This document shows, piece after piece, positions 14,571 through 26,299 of a stretch of 64,000 nt of DNA. The position numbers and the translations under genes were made by a program. The notes beneath the pieces are model-generated. The model saw only the letters and a list, made by a program, of their open reading frames with translations, was not told the DNA's origin and searched no databases. Source of the stretch: Sphagnum compactum (Eukaryota; Bryophyta; Sphagnopsida; Sphagnales); assembly GCA_965153455.1 (NCBI GenBank), contig OZ234495.1, forward strand, positions 15,310,875 to 15,374,874, read 5' to 3'. Each line of letters starts with the position of its first letter. The first letter of the stretch is position 1.

Positions 14571-15268
14571 ATTAGTTGTGAACAAACTGGTGATTGTTAA
14601 TGACCATTGTCAGAAAGCCTGTGAAACAAACTGACATCACAAGTTTAGCAACCAAGACTGAGAAGAATGCAATTTTTTCTATCAGACTAAATAATAAGAC
14701 CACCTTGACTACAAAATTGTGAGGACAGGCACTTCCCCATGTAACAACAGGGGGTATTTTCTCTCTGAGCCAGGAATGTAGAGCTTTGCATGCACAACAA
14801 CCACCCACTTGTGTGTGGCAAGTATTCTAAGCCCTAGGCTTGCTAATATTCCTGCCTGTACACCATGATGTGCTCGTAAAGCTGATCTATACTACCTCCA
14901 TTTGTGCTGGAAACAAAACATACTGTTGTGGTCACCAAATGGGCTTAGCACCAGCAAATGGTTTCATGCTTTCTGCAACAGTGCACAAGACTCTTTTGAA
15001 AATCTGACATGGCTCAAAGAATACTCAGAAAGCATGAAGGAGTATCATGAATGGGTCAAAGACAAACCATACAGAAAAACAAAAAACACCTTTTGTCTAG
15101 ACCATGCCCTCACAAAGGGTATGTTGCTCACATATTGGGTGCAGGCATAATGCTTCTCAATCAAAACAATTGTCCTGAACCCCCAGCAGTACTTTGAAAT
15201 TGTTTCATGAAAAAATGCACAACACACAAAAATGAAAAATCAACCCTAGAGATGAATTCAAAGCTCAC
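14570..15268. other. 3' flank of CFAP20 copy 1
   Basis: A small terminal exon of the minus-strand gene may lie here. None could be fixed, because only a few codons are expected after LPIQ. Other open frames (plus strand 14902-15150, minus strand 14572-14808) match nothing I recognise. Confidence 0.4.
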
Positions 15269-17607
15269 CTGAATGGGTAGGAAAAGCTTGAATTCTGGTG
15301 GCAGCTCCTCCTCAGAGTAGAGCCGGTCAGAGAAGTAGATGCGCCTGATGCGGCAATTGGCGTGCACTTGAACACGTAGTGTCTCTACATAATTGGTCCC
15401 ATAAGCCCTCCTTGTGAAATCTGAAAGATTGAACTGTATTTGATTCCAACCCTCATCCAGCCTCAGTGGCATTGTGCAAATGAAGGGCTTCACTCGAGTT
15501 GTTGACTGTCCCCCAATGACCAAGCGAAGACAGTAGACATGAGATTTGTTCTGTTTTCTGGAAAAATTGCAAGGAATAAATAAATCCTACAAAATAAGAA
15601 CATCACAAAGGCTGTCATGTTCAGATTGCCAAATTGGGTTTGAATACAAGAGACCTTCCTCTAAACCAGGCTCTTATAACCATATTTGTCCTCCACAGTT
15701 CAGCATTTGTACAAAATCTGCGCATTTGTTTGTTTTTTTCACTGCAATTAGTGAAAGAGCTTGATAAGACAGAGAGGTGGCGAGTCACAAGGAAAGCACT
15801 AGCCTGGTAGTTAGAAGCTCGAAAACGTCGGCGCACATTCTTGTCATCCAGTATCTGGACTTCAAAAGTGAAGTACTTCTTCATATTTTTAACAATGAGG
15901 ACCAGGAAAGGAAGCTTGATACCCAGGCTTTGTTGGGGATCTGCAGGGCAGCTTATATAGTTGGTGCTCACATTGGTGGCCATTAACTCCAATGCACTGG
16001 ATTGAATGTCTTCATCAGTACACCTTTTTATGTGCCCATTTTGCACTGCCAATCACAAACAATTGTATTCCAGTGAATTTTGACACACTGGAAAATACAT
16101 CACAATCAGTTCAATGAGCATGAAGCAGACAAGAGGTGCAGTCATGTGCCACCACCAGATTCATGACCCTGCCAAGAGGAACTCTGGATTGGAAAACAGC
16201 AGGGAAAAAAGCAGAAATTTGTGAAAAGATCCCTGATATGTGCTTGTTGTACCCACAACCCACAACAACATTGTCTAGAGAAAAAAAGCACTACTAGTTG
16301 AAACCATGGTATTGATTCCCTTGTTAAACACTGAGTCCTTCATTCCCAAACACGAGTTGTGAGTTTAAGGCAAGTTGGTTTAGGGAAATTTGAAAAGACC
16401 ATACCCTCTTTGTCCCAGATCTGCAAAGGCTTACTCCTGTCCCAGAGACACCAACAGAAAGCAAAAAGAAAACTTCAGAAGATGGACTTAAAAGAGGTAG
16501 AGAACCTGTACATACAAAACCTACACAAAGCTATGAAACTGACATTGTCTCTGACATGTAGCAATACTGCCCTAGACTATTGGCAGTTCAACACAGTTGG
16601 ATGCAATCCCCATCGAGTATGAAAGCGGAAAAGAGGGAAAGGAAAATAAAATAACCCTTCTTCACAAAGAGCTTTCAGATTATAATGAAAAACACCACCA
16701 AGAGATGGAGTATCACAAGTCCCAATGGGATGGATGGACACATCGTCTAGGGTAATACTTCTTCTACTACTACTACTACTAGAGGGAGCTTGTGAAACCT
16801 CTAACGGATTGGGAAGTTTTCTCCTTAAAACTGGTTTTCTCTCTCAGACAACACTTCTGGAGGAGGTTATTGCTGCTGACATCCACTGGATAACAGCTCA
16901 GGGATATGCATCCATCCTTTGGATGGGCAATTTTATGGTTTCACTGTCACATGAGAAACAAGGAAGCATATGGTCTGAACATACAAGCTAAACCCTAAGG
17001 CAAAAGGGTCAAAAGTCCTTGCTTTTCAAAAGACATTTTTTTCTGTTTGGCATTTCAAGTTTTGTGTTTTTTTCCCCCTTCTATCCTTTTGTATTCAACA
17101 TACTCATCACTGTGGCTTTGCATCTTTTGTAATCTGAGTAAAGCCTCAGATAATTCAAAGACATCACACAACATTCGTTAGGTAACATTCCTAGGGTTTA
17201 GGGTTTAGGAACAAAACCGGCAACAACACCACAAATTTCAAGCTCTATGCTTTTTTTTCCTTCTATCAATTTGTATTCAACATACTCATCACTGTGGCCC
17301 AGCATCTTTTGTGATCTGAGTAAAGCCTCAGATAATTCAAAGCCATTACAAGAAATTCGTTAGGGTTCCATTCCTAGGGTTTAGGGTTTAGGAACGGAAC
17401 TGGCAACAACAACACAAACTAGAGACGACGCAAGAATCAGCGAGAACCCACAACACAAAACAAAAACAACAAAACAAAAATTGGATCGTTCAAACTATAC
17501 AACGGGGGGATAGATTGATTGATTATAGAGCCAAGAGTGGAAGAGGAAACTTACCCAATGCTGTAGAGAATTGAGAGAAAGCCAGATTGGAATGTGTTTC
17601 TGAACAT
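15269..17607 (-). CDS. CFAP20: CFAP20 (BUG22-type) cilia/flagella-associated protein, copy 1
   Basis: CFAP20 is a highly conserved protein of axonemal doublet microtubules (inner junction) and centrioles, also kept in plants without cilia. Minus-strand exons: 17607-17555, 16436-16405, 16045-15804 and 15505-15269. These give 188 residues, close to the usual family length of about 190, so only a few terminal residues are unplaced. Exon 1 reads [18 protein letters not shown] and exon 2 [10 protein letters not shown]. Exon 3 contains [14 protein letters not shown] and [20 protein letters not shown]. Exon 4 contains [19 protein letters not shown] and ends FKLFLPIQ. Reading on past 15269 without splicing would add 35 unrelated residues (stop at 15161), so a short last exon after the GTGAGC donor is more likely. 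Intron 3 has a GC donor (CAG|GCTAGT) where copy 2 has GT. Introns 1 (about 1.1 kb) and 2 are GT-AG. The family assignment is very strong. That this copy is expressed is inference from intact reading frames. Confidence 0.9.
17071..17410. repeat. Tandem duplication (period 182 bp) with telo-boxes in CFAP20 copy 1 intron 1
   Basis: Two copies share GTATTCAACATACTCATCAC (starting 17091 and 17273), then CTGAGTAAAGCCTCAGATAA. Each ends with CCTAGGGTTTAGGGTTTAGG (near 17190 and 17373). The doubled TTTAGGG is the plant telomere/telo-box unit. It lies within the long first intron, 150-500 bp downstream of the start codon. Confidence 0.85.
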
Positions 17608-17738
17608 TGTTGAGCGTTTTGTCGATCGAGTTCCAAATACGACCCACCCAGCAGCTTTTTTACAACCTATCTACTCCGACCGTTTTCGTTTTGAGAAAAC
17701 CAACCCAAAAAAAAAAAAAAAACTGAAGTTTTTGGTAC

Positions 17739-17745
17739 TAATATA
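17739..17745 (-). promoter_or_regulatory. Possible TATA box of CFAP20 copy 1
   Basis: On the minus strand this reads CTATATTAG, 132 bp before the ATG. The spacing matches the better TATA box of copy 2 (126 bp), but the match to TATAWAW is only fair. Confidence 0.35.
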
Positions 17746-17759
17746 GCGCAGTTCAGGGT

Positions 17760-20240
17760 CCAAGAACCTCAGAGAGTGAGCTCCGAGGTCCGCTTGATCT
17801 CCAAGATCTTCTCATGAATCTCAAGAACTCTCAAAGCTTTTCTCATCAATCTCAAGACCTTTTCGTGAATGTCGACAACTCCGAGAGCTCCTCCCTCGTC
17901 CTTTCTTGGATATCAACCAGTGTTGGGGGCGGTTCTCTGGAATGGTAAAGAACCTCCGGATCCGGTTCTTTGGCAAACGCGAAAGAAAAGAACCGCCGGT
18001 TCCGGTTAACTTAAACAGATTTCAAAGAATTGCCGGGTTTCATGAAAGAAGATTTATTTTTATTTTATTAGACATTTGTGTCTCATGCACTTAACTTTTG
18101 GAAATATGAGATACTTTAATTAAGTAGGTTCTATATATATATATATATAATTTTATTATTTATTTATTTATTTACATGTGATGTTTGATTATGAAAGTTG
18201 CGCATCATAAACTTAATGGATTACAATTTGATTGTAATGATCGTGTGAAATTTAATTTTCATACGTTCATATAGAATAGATGTAAATGTCATTCATTTAT
18301 TAGTGTTATTTAAACATCGACGTTATTTGTAATGTTTAAATATAAACATCATATGTTTGTTTATATTATTTATAAATATATTGTTGTATGTTTATTTGTG
18401 TTGTTTACACATAAAAAATTATGCACATAATTAATTTTTGTTTTTAAAATAATGCACGATATATTCATGTTTAAACAATATAAATTCATAAAATAACAAA
18501 CTTCACACAAATTTAAAATAAACCCATGAAATTTATAAATTTGTGATGTGAAAATAACATTTACATCATTAATGGGATATTTAAAATGTTAATTTATACT
18601 AAGTAGAGCACGGTCCTAGTGAAGGTCCTGGGATTAGGACAAAGTACTCCAATGGTTTTTTTTTTCTTTGTATTTGAAAGCACCTTCCCCCCCAAAAAAA
18701 GGGTTCCTTTTTCAGTTGAAGGACCCCTTCCACAACCCTTCGACCAATCGAATGCGGACCTTTTGCCATTTTTTTAATAAGAAAAAACCGTTCTTGCTTT
18801 TTTTACAATGTAATTTTGGGGCCTACACCCCTCGAGGCAAATGACCCTCAATTTAAGGGAGCCCCATGGGAGCGATCCTTCCCCTTATGCTTGTGAACAC
18901 ATTTGGGGCTTTCATTGACTTCAAAAAAACTTATGTACTTCGTTCACACTTTTGCAATTTTGATTGCTTGCAATTTATGAAGCTTTGTTATGATTAGGGG
19001 TGGTTGTTTGTGTAGGAGCCAAGAGTGGTGAATTTGGGGACTCCTTGCTCCAAAGGGGAGTTTACATGGCATAAAACCCAGGTACCCATGGACATCATGA
19101 AAACCGGGTATCAATCGATGTTGGACCATGAAATTCCCAATGACCGACACATTGGATGAATTGGCAAAATTTCTTAATGAAATGTTAAATTAGGGGTTCA
19201 AAACAAGTTTTAAACAATTTAATTTGAATTGGGTGCCATTGTTAGGATCAAATTATTTTTTTATATTTTCACAAGTGTTGAAAAAAAAAAAGTTTGATAA
19301 ATACTCGATGTGATTTTGAATGCAAATCTTGAGATACGCTGGCTATTCTATTAATGGTTATCGATGGTTATTCTATTAATGATTATTAGTGGCTATTTTA
19401 TTAATGGCTATTGGTGGCTATTCTATGGTGATTGTTGGTTGCATTAAATATAAATCATACCAAAATTCATCAATTTTCATGTTGAGTTTTGTTATTGGAA
19501 TTGATAAATCAAAATGGATACCAATTTTGTGTTGTCAAGCACCTGCTTCTTCCTTACTACTGGTGGAAAGGATTTGAACTAAATCAGAAACCATAACTTA
19601 CAAGCTCATATCTAAAAATCTCTTGGGTGGTAGGAACAATAAATTGTGCACTCATGTTGTGCATTAACACACAAAAAAATAGTCTACAAAAAAATGTTTT
19701 AACCTTGAAAAAAATTGGGTGTGGAAGAGCTCATCATCTTCATGATGTATATAACTCAATTTAATGCCACCACCATCATCACCTTCATGAGACAGACACA
19801 TTCATATTTTGCAATTCTCTAACATCAAAAAAATTGTAGGTGTATATGTAGTTAGCTCGGAAGAGGGAGGTCTGCATTTTGATGACAAGTCTCATGTTTT
19901 CTGCATGAAGCAAATCATTTAGTTTAGTTTGAGGAGACTTACTTATTAACACATTAATCTCCAAGTAGCTGCCATAAAACTAGTTAGAGTTTTATTGAGT
20001 TTGTGATATAAGCTTTGCAACATCACCTAGTCCACAAGATCATCTGCAACTACATTAGAACAGTACAAATTTATACGAAAAATTGTTGTTGTGATTTGTT
20101 ATTGCTTCTAGGGTTACAGATTGTGTGCACATATAAAATGACATGGAGCATATAAAACCCAAGTTCCAAAGAGTACATAGATCATTGTTATCTTTGTATA
20201 TATGGGGAGTTTAGCCAAAAAAAACAGAAAAAAAGAAAAG
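17760..20240. other. Spacer between the two CFAP20 copies
   Basis: It contains the promoter side of copy 1 (up to about 17930), then AT-rich DNA with a TA run near 18133-18150 and TTTA repeats near 18157-18175. A 25-bp tandem repeat lies at 19341. I see no gene: open frames are short and unlike any family I know. Confidence 0.55.
19341..19439. repeat. 25-bp tandem repeat, four copies
   Basis: Four head-to-tail units of GGCTATTCTATTAATGG plus about eight variable bases begin at 19341, 19366, 19391 and 19416. The last copy is the most diverged. The short open frame at 19389 is a product of this repeat. Confidence 0.8.
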
Positions 20241-20247
20241 AAAAAAC

Positions 20248-22106
20248 TCATACTTGGATGGGTAAGAAAAGCTTGAATTCAGGGGGTAGTTCCTCCTCAG
20301 AGTAAAGTCGATCAGAGAAGTAGATGCGGCGAATGCGACAATTGGCATGCACTTGCAGACGCATCGTCTCCACATAGTTGGTTCCATAGGCTCTCCTTGT
20401 AAAGTCAGAGAGATTGAACTGGATTTGATTCCATCCCTCATCAAGCCTCATTGGCATTGTGCAAATAAAAGGTTTCACTCGTGTACTCGACTGTGATTTT
20501 TTTTAAAAAAAAAAGCAAATGCACAAAAAATTTGCAATTTGTGAGAGATATCACAACTCTCTGCTAAATTAGTATGGTCTGCACAAGCATGCCATCAACA
20601 CAGAACTGGCATTATATCTATGCTAGTGAAGCATTTAAAATATCAATTTTATGAAATACCGCAGACCTAATTTGTAACACTGGCAATGCCATTAACCCAA
20701 GAATTAACACATTGATTGCAAATACAAGTTTCAACAGAAATCTCAATGTATCACAAATAAGTGCATTGGGATTCCAACGGCACTCTCATTAGCAAATTCA
20801 TTCTCTAGTGCACATAAGTAAGTAAGACTCTAAACAATGCATTTGTAATGAGATCTAAACATTTGCATTACAAAACGTACAGAAGTAGTAGTAGTAGTAG
20901 TAGTAGTAGACCTGGTAATTGGATGCTCGGAATCGACGTCGTATATTTTTATCATCGAGCACTTGAACTTCGAAAGTGAAGTATTTTTTCATGTTTTTAA
21001 TGATCATGACCAAAAACGGGAGCTTGATACCCAATCCATTCCGAGGATCTTCAGGGCAACATATGTAGTTGGTGCTCACATTGGTGCCCATTACTTCCAG
21101 CACGCTGGATTGAATGTCCTCGTCTGTGCACCTTTTGATGTGCCCATTTTGTACTGGAACCAACAAGCAAAATAGTTCCTTCAGTTTGGTCTTTGCTTCA
21201 AATTTTCTAGATGGCAAGAATCAAAATTGCTCCTTTCTGATGTAGAAAGGGACCTGACTTTGTATAGTTTTTCAAGCTCTTGCTAATTAGTCTCCTCAAC
21301 ATCTTGACTGTTGCTGCAAGGGGAGAGAGCTAGGGAAGAAAAAGTTCCAGACAGTGATCATATGCATCCCTGCAAGGGTTTGGGGGTTGGATCTGTCCCA
21401 TTTTACATAAAACTTGGTGAATTTCATGATTCCCAGAAGTGAAGAATGAACTGCAGCAACAGTGGGGCATTAAAACTGGATTTCGATAGAAAAGGATATG
21501 AGTCATAGTTTAAGAAATCACTTTGTTTTCCCCATATGTGCAGAGGCTTACTCCTGCACACACAAAGCCGCAGAAACATACAATTATAGCTTGAATCAGC
21601 AAACCAAATCCAAAAGATGTTATCTCAAAGGTAGTGCAGCAAAAAGGAATATGTATATGTACTAGAAATCTAATGGGTCTGGACACACGCTCCCCAAACA
21701 AATAGGCATGATGCAACAAGACCCATTCTCATCAACTTGCAGAAACTGTGTACTGATTGATATCAGTCTTTGGAAAGTGCATTCAATCAATCACAAATTA
21801 CATCATGAAACCCTTCAGATGCTTGAATTCTGAGATCACATCAAGACTTCACCCTAGGATTTGTGTATTATGGAAATGAAAGGAGCACTCTCCCATTATC
21901 AAGAACACCCACTTTTTCCTGCGAGCCACAATGTTTGCATCAACATGCAGACAACAAAATCAGTCGCCATGACAAATTGGGAAGATTGGTGGTACACAGA
22001 TCACATCAGTTGAGAATTTTCAAACTATGGGTGATGCTCTGGTGTGTGTGTACCCAATGCTGTAGAGTATTGAGAGGAAGCCTGATTGAAAAGTATTTCT
22101 GAACAT
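20248..22106 (-). CDS. CFAP20: CFAP20 (BUG22-type) cilia/flagella-associated protein, copy 2
   Basis: This is a tandem paralogue of the gene at 15269-17607 with the same intron positions and phases. Minus-strand exons: 22106-22054, 21553-21522, 21153-20912 and 20490-20254, the same sizes (53, 32, 242, 237 nt) as copy 1. Exon 1 again encodes [18 protein letters not shown]. Exon 3 carries [20 protein letters not shown] and exon 4 [19 protein letters not shown] through FKLFLPIQ. After PIQ the frame reads V then stop (TGA at 20250-20248), giving 189 aa. The same place also makes a GTATGA donor, so a small spliced last exon is possible. The micro-exon has changed most: [10 protein letters not shown] here against [10 protein letters not shown] in copy 1, and it uses A|GTGATT as donor. 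Exons 3 and 4 differ from copy 1 by about 12 and 4 residues, mostly conservative. That suggests continuing selection and argues against a pseudogene. Transcript support is unknown. Confidence 0.88.
20885..20910. repeat. AGT trinucleotide run at a splice donor
   Basis: Eight to nine AGT units sit directly inside intron 3 of CFAP20 copy 2, starting two or three bases after the donor. On the minus strand the donor reads CAG|GTCTACTACTACT. Confidence 0.8.
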
Positions 22107-22231
22107 GTTGCACTATCAAAACAAATGGACAGTTGCTCCCAACACTTTCGATAGCAGAATTTGGTTGTACTGCGGACGTAGTGTGCCAATCTGCACACAA
22201 TCATTCCCAATCTAAGTGCTATATCCAAAAG

Positions 22232-22239
22232 TTTATATA
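22232..22239 (-). promoter_or_regulatory. Probable TATA box of CFAP20 copy 2
   Basis: The minus strand reads CTATATAAAC, 126 bp upstream of the ATG at 22106. That would place a transcription start near 22205 and a 5' leader of about 100 nt. It is a good match to the plant TATA consensus. Confidence 0.5.
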
Positions 22240-22600
22240 GCACAAAATTTCCAAACCTGTTGATCACTCTAGGTTTTAACCACAAAGAAATCCATCCTTG
22301 GAGCTATATCTACCTCCAATATTATGATGAATTTATCAAAGCGAAGTTTATGGAAAATTTGTAGAAGACCAGCTTGCAAATGTACAATTTCTTGTTTCTA
22401 AAATTGACATATGTAGAAAGCAGGAGAAATACACGATCTATTATTATAAAAATGATGCAGATATGGGGAACTTCATATGTCCATGGACATTCCATCTTGG
22501 AAAAATATAAAATTAAGAGTATATCTTTTCAGACTCATGATCACATGTGTGGGTTATTGGATTTGAAAGAGACTAAATAATAATCCACCAGAACACTCAC

Positions 22601-22750
22601 CAGGAGCTTAGAGAGTAGGAAAGAGATGATGAAGAAGATCAGGACAAACAGAATCTCAAACTCGTTTATGTGCACCAGCTTGTAGAGTATGTTCACTGCC
22701 TTGTAAAGTAATGATGGCAGATCAGGACCCAGGTGTTGTCCACGCGGCAT
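22601..22750 (-). CDS. Possible exon of an unidentified small membrane protein
   Basis: An open frame from ATG 22750 starts MPRGQHLGPDLPSLLYKAVN and runs into a strongly hydrophobic helix (FEILFVLIFFIISFLLSKLL). It then meets a consensus donor (CTG|GTGAGT) near 22603. Without splicing it would stop at 22541 (69 aa). A stop lies just upstream of the ATG, so it begins here or is a chance frame. It sits upstream of CFAP20 copy 2 on the same strand. I do not recognise the family and could not find a following exon. Composition and donor are suggestive only. Confidence 0.3.
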
Positions 22751-23533
22751 TGAGCCTTAATAATCCTAATTTAAAATATATATGTTGAACTATCTTGCTA
22801 CCTCTTCTTCCGCATTCATGATTCTCATGATTTTCTCCCTCTTGTTGTTCATGGCATTCTCGAGCTTGGGTGTTCCTCTTGCTTCAAAGAATGAATGCCA
22901 CCCAAGAGAGTGTAACAGTTGTAATCAAAACACCAACACACAGATCATGCTCCTCTATCCATGTAGATCTCAACCCAACACACATGAACTCAAGAGAAAT
23001 AAAATAAAATAAAAATTGCTTGCAGGCAGGATCCCCCCTGTTAATTCACATTCACATAACATATTCAGTTTGTTTCTGTATGGTGTATAGAAGAAACACT
23101 TGAGTGCAATTGTGCATATTACCGCTTGCAACTTCTTCAGACCTTTACAATTCATTTACAAAGTGACAACCCATTTCTGGAAATGGAATGACAAAACAAC
23201 AACAACAACCCTGTCCTCTTTTTTTTTCCCCTGCCCACAACTCCCAGTGTTGGCCACCACCCTTGTGTAGGTACTTTGAGCTAGTAGAAGAGTACTCCAG
23301 AAGAGTTCATGAAATTGTTGTACAACAAAAAAACAATGTTTACACCTCCCCCCAAAAAAACTGCTCAAAGATTGAGCTTCCTGAATCCATTCATTCTCAT
23401 GACAAAGTAACCAATAAAATCCACCCAACTTTGAACTTTCAGCTGTGAAAGTGAGTTGTCCCAATTTCCCAGAGAGTGTTGGTAAGACTGTTGGAGGTTG
23501 TGCAGAGTGAAGGAAAAGTGAGAGAAAGAGAGC

Positions 23534-23534
<1 letters not shown>

Positions 23535-23571
<37 letters not shown>
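23535..23571. repeat. GA microsatellite
   Basis: About 18 uninterrupted GA units. GA/CT runs are common in plant 5' UTRs and core promoters. It generates the low-complexity serine/leucine and arginine/glutamate frames seen here. Confidence 0.9.
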
Positions 23572-23574
<3 letters not shown>

Positions 23575-24004
23575 GGGAGATGGGGTTGGGCACTCTCTTG
23601 TTCTACAGTTACTCCCACAATTCCCAAGGGCCTGCAAAACCACTTCATCCCCTTTTTATGGTAGTTCAGACGTCCTTAGTTTTACTCCCACAATTCCCAT
23701 GGGCTTTGCAAAACCACTTCACCCCCCCTTCCAGCTGCTCTGGTACAGTCTTGGCAGGTTATCAATCTTTGACCCGGTTAACAATAACATGTACATTGTT
23801 GGCAGGTTATCACTCTTTAAACACTAATACAAACAGAAAAGAAAAGAAAAGAATAACAATATTATTATTATTATTACTATTATTATTGTTGTAAATACAT
23901 TTAATTGACTAACAACTGGCAAGATAACCGACAGTTATCAACTGGTTAATTTGATAACCTACCCGGTGGTTATTGAAAAACAGCAATAACTGGCCAACAC
24001 GAGG

Positions 24005-24119
24005 CAATACTAGCCTTATACCGACACCAACCTTGAAGGGATATGAGGCATATACCTATACCAACTTGGTAGGGACATGAGGCGATACCCGCCTTATACC
24101 TCTACTAACTTGGTAGGGG
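24005..24119. repeat. Degenerate ~45-bp repeats at the left edge of the gypsy element
   Basis: Units of the form ACCAACTTGGTAGGGACATG plus AGGC..ATACC recur about 2.5 times, ending at GGTAGGGGTGTGGGATG where the LTR-like direct repeat begins. Confidence 0.6.
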
Positions 24120-24430
24120 TGTGGGATGAAAGGAGATGTGATGAAGCCCATTTGGATGAAGACCTAATTTATGGGCAAATGTAGAAAACGATAAGAGATG
24201 GGTTACTTGATGGAATTGTTTTTGGTTTTGTGGATATGGGAGTTTTCTTTGTGTTGTCTATTGCAAGTTAATCAGGCTAGAAGTTATGTGATGTGCACTT
24301 GCTTTGTAGAGGTTTAAGAATGGTGGGTTTGATGAATGTTGTTTGACACTCTTCATGGTTTTTGGAAATGGCAAGCTTGGTTGAGGTGCTGGAGAACAGA
24401 CTTAGGGGGTGGTGGAGGACACTGTTGAAT
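24120..24430 (+). repeat. Left LTR-like direct repeat
   Basis: Shares GTGGGATGAAAGGAGATGTG, TTGTTTTTGGTTTT, GTGTTGTCTATTGCAAGTTA and AGAAGTTATGTG with 38098-38411 in the same order. Scattered differences and a gap indicate an old insertion. The LTR may continue to about 25.77 kb, but the right copy is too short to show it. Confidence 0.75.
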
Positions 24431-26299
24431 AAAAGGAGTGTGATTTCTAGAAGCTAAGCACCCTTTTTCTTTTTTTTCTAGATGTGGAGTTGGATAGTAA
24501 GAAGTAGCATTTTGAAAAATGTGGTTTTGGATTGTTTGTCAAATTAATGGTTGATGGGAGGAACGCAATAGTTTTTGTGCATTTTGCTTCTAAGTAATCT
24601 TTAGTTGCATACTAGAGTTGGGATTTAGAAATAGAAAGTTAGTGTGTATGAATAAAGACGCAAAGAGGTGAAAATGATGAAGCTCCCTAAGGGACAAATA
24701 TGGCCAGTCTAAATGAAAATTAGCTCATGGGGAGTCTATGGGGTTGGCATTCAAAAAACTGAAACCCATTGTTTGGGAACTTCAGAGATACGGGGTCTAA
24801 AGTGATCAAAGGGAAATATGTGTTGGGCTAGGATTTTGTTTCACTCTTGTACAAGTTTGAATGAATTGTTGAAGAAAATTGTTATGGGTTTATGGTTATG
24901 AAACTTAATTATGTGTAAGATCACGATAATATACTGAGAGGGTCCGAAGAGATATGATCCAACCTCTTTGCAAGTAATTCTTATTAAAAGTTAGTTCTCT
25001 TAGATGGGTCATATCAACTTTTAGATTAGTACAAATGTACTCTGTAGAATGCATGTTTCAAGGAAAATCTAGGTAGGATAAGTACTTGACATATGAAAAG
25101 CAACAGACTTGAGGTTTATGAGTTAATGATATGTTGTGTAGAAATGTTAATCACATGTATGGAATCCCTAAGGTTTTTGTGATGCCTCCTTTTCGGTATT
25201 ACAATGGGCCTTTCCAAGGAGAGGTGAGATTATTCTTATGAGTTTTGGTAGATGATGTTGGGTGCTTTCTTGGATCAAGAAATATGCCACTGGCATTATT
25301 ATGGACTAGAAAATGAGTGATTATTTGGGAGAAGCTCAACGCGGGGAGGAAATATTGACGATGAGTGAATTTGATTCTCCATTTCCTAGATTTGACATCT
25401 TGCCTAGAAAGGGAGTAATCATCATATGACTGCAAGGGTTTGTGTGGTAAACATTATAGGATTGAACCCATATTTGGCAAGAATAGGAGATCTAGTTATT
25501 CAAAGTACTCATACAGGAATGTACACAAGGATTCTAGTTTGGTTGAAGACGAGAGATGGAGTAGGGAGTTAGGCAATCGTCACAAGACACTAGGACAAAT
25601 ATTCTCTTCAATTTTTGTTCAATTTTTTGAGTATTGAGAATATTGAAGCAGTATCAAGAGTGGGGGATTTATGGTTGCCTATTGTAACTATGTCACCTCA
25701 TCACCAAGTTAGATTTTTCTTTCCACAAATAGATGTATTGTTTGTTGTCAAGGACAAGGTTGTCAGGGTCTAACATTCTGGCGTTGAATCCAAGGTTTTG
25801 GCGTCGAGATTGGGAAGAAAAAATGATGGAGAATGGCTATGGAATTTTGAACATGAAAAGAGGATGCATTATGAAAAACATCAACTTTCAATGGGAGCTT
25901 ACATTGTAATTAATGATGATCCCAACCAAGACTTCAAATTGTATTGAAGAAGGTTGGAATTATGTGATGCATGACAACAAAATGGACAACTAGGAATAAT
26001 TATATTCTAGATAATATACCTGAACCCTCTATCTTTGATTTCAAAATACCTAGCTTTGAAAATGAATATCCTGCCCTTAGGTTAGGTGACATTTAGATTC
26101 CCTTTACGAATATCATTGGGTTGAGTTATGTTAGATTTTATATGCCTAACATGGAAAATTTATTTAAGGTAGGAAATAAAATCATTAGGATTAAACATTC
26201 CACTAGTGTGTCTAGAATGTTGAACTAGAAATTGAATTTCGAAAAGAGTTGGGTCAGAGAGACATTAAAAACTATAAATTTTATGATGTGTCTAGATTA

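Larger units (their letters stand above)
22760..24119. other. Promoter-like and repeat-rich spacer, no confident gene
   Basis: It holds a GA microsatellite, duplicated CTCCCACAATTCCCA blocks near 23610 and 23680, ATT repeats near 23860, and degenerate repeats running into the retrotransposon. A plus-strand frame at 22782 looks like a signal peptide. Its antisense is lysine/glutamate-rich, so coding status is unsafe on either strand. Confidence 0.4.

Noticed and set aside
15621-15803. Readthrough extension of CFAP20 copy 1 exon 3
   Set aside because: The additional residues are unlike CFAP20, and the conserved join to exon 4 fits the GC donor at 15803. It is treated as intron.
22782-23012. 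Plus-strand frame resembling a secreted cysteine-rich peptide
   Set aside because: The hydrophobic start is antisense to a Lys/Glu-rich frame, the tail is low complexity, and no cysteine spacing of a known family is present.
23156-23664. Serine/leucine-rich and Arg/Glu-rich frames
   Set aside because: They are translations of the GA microsatellite in different frames.
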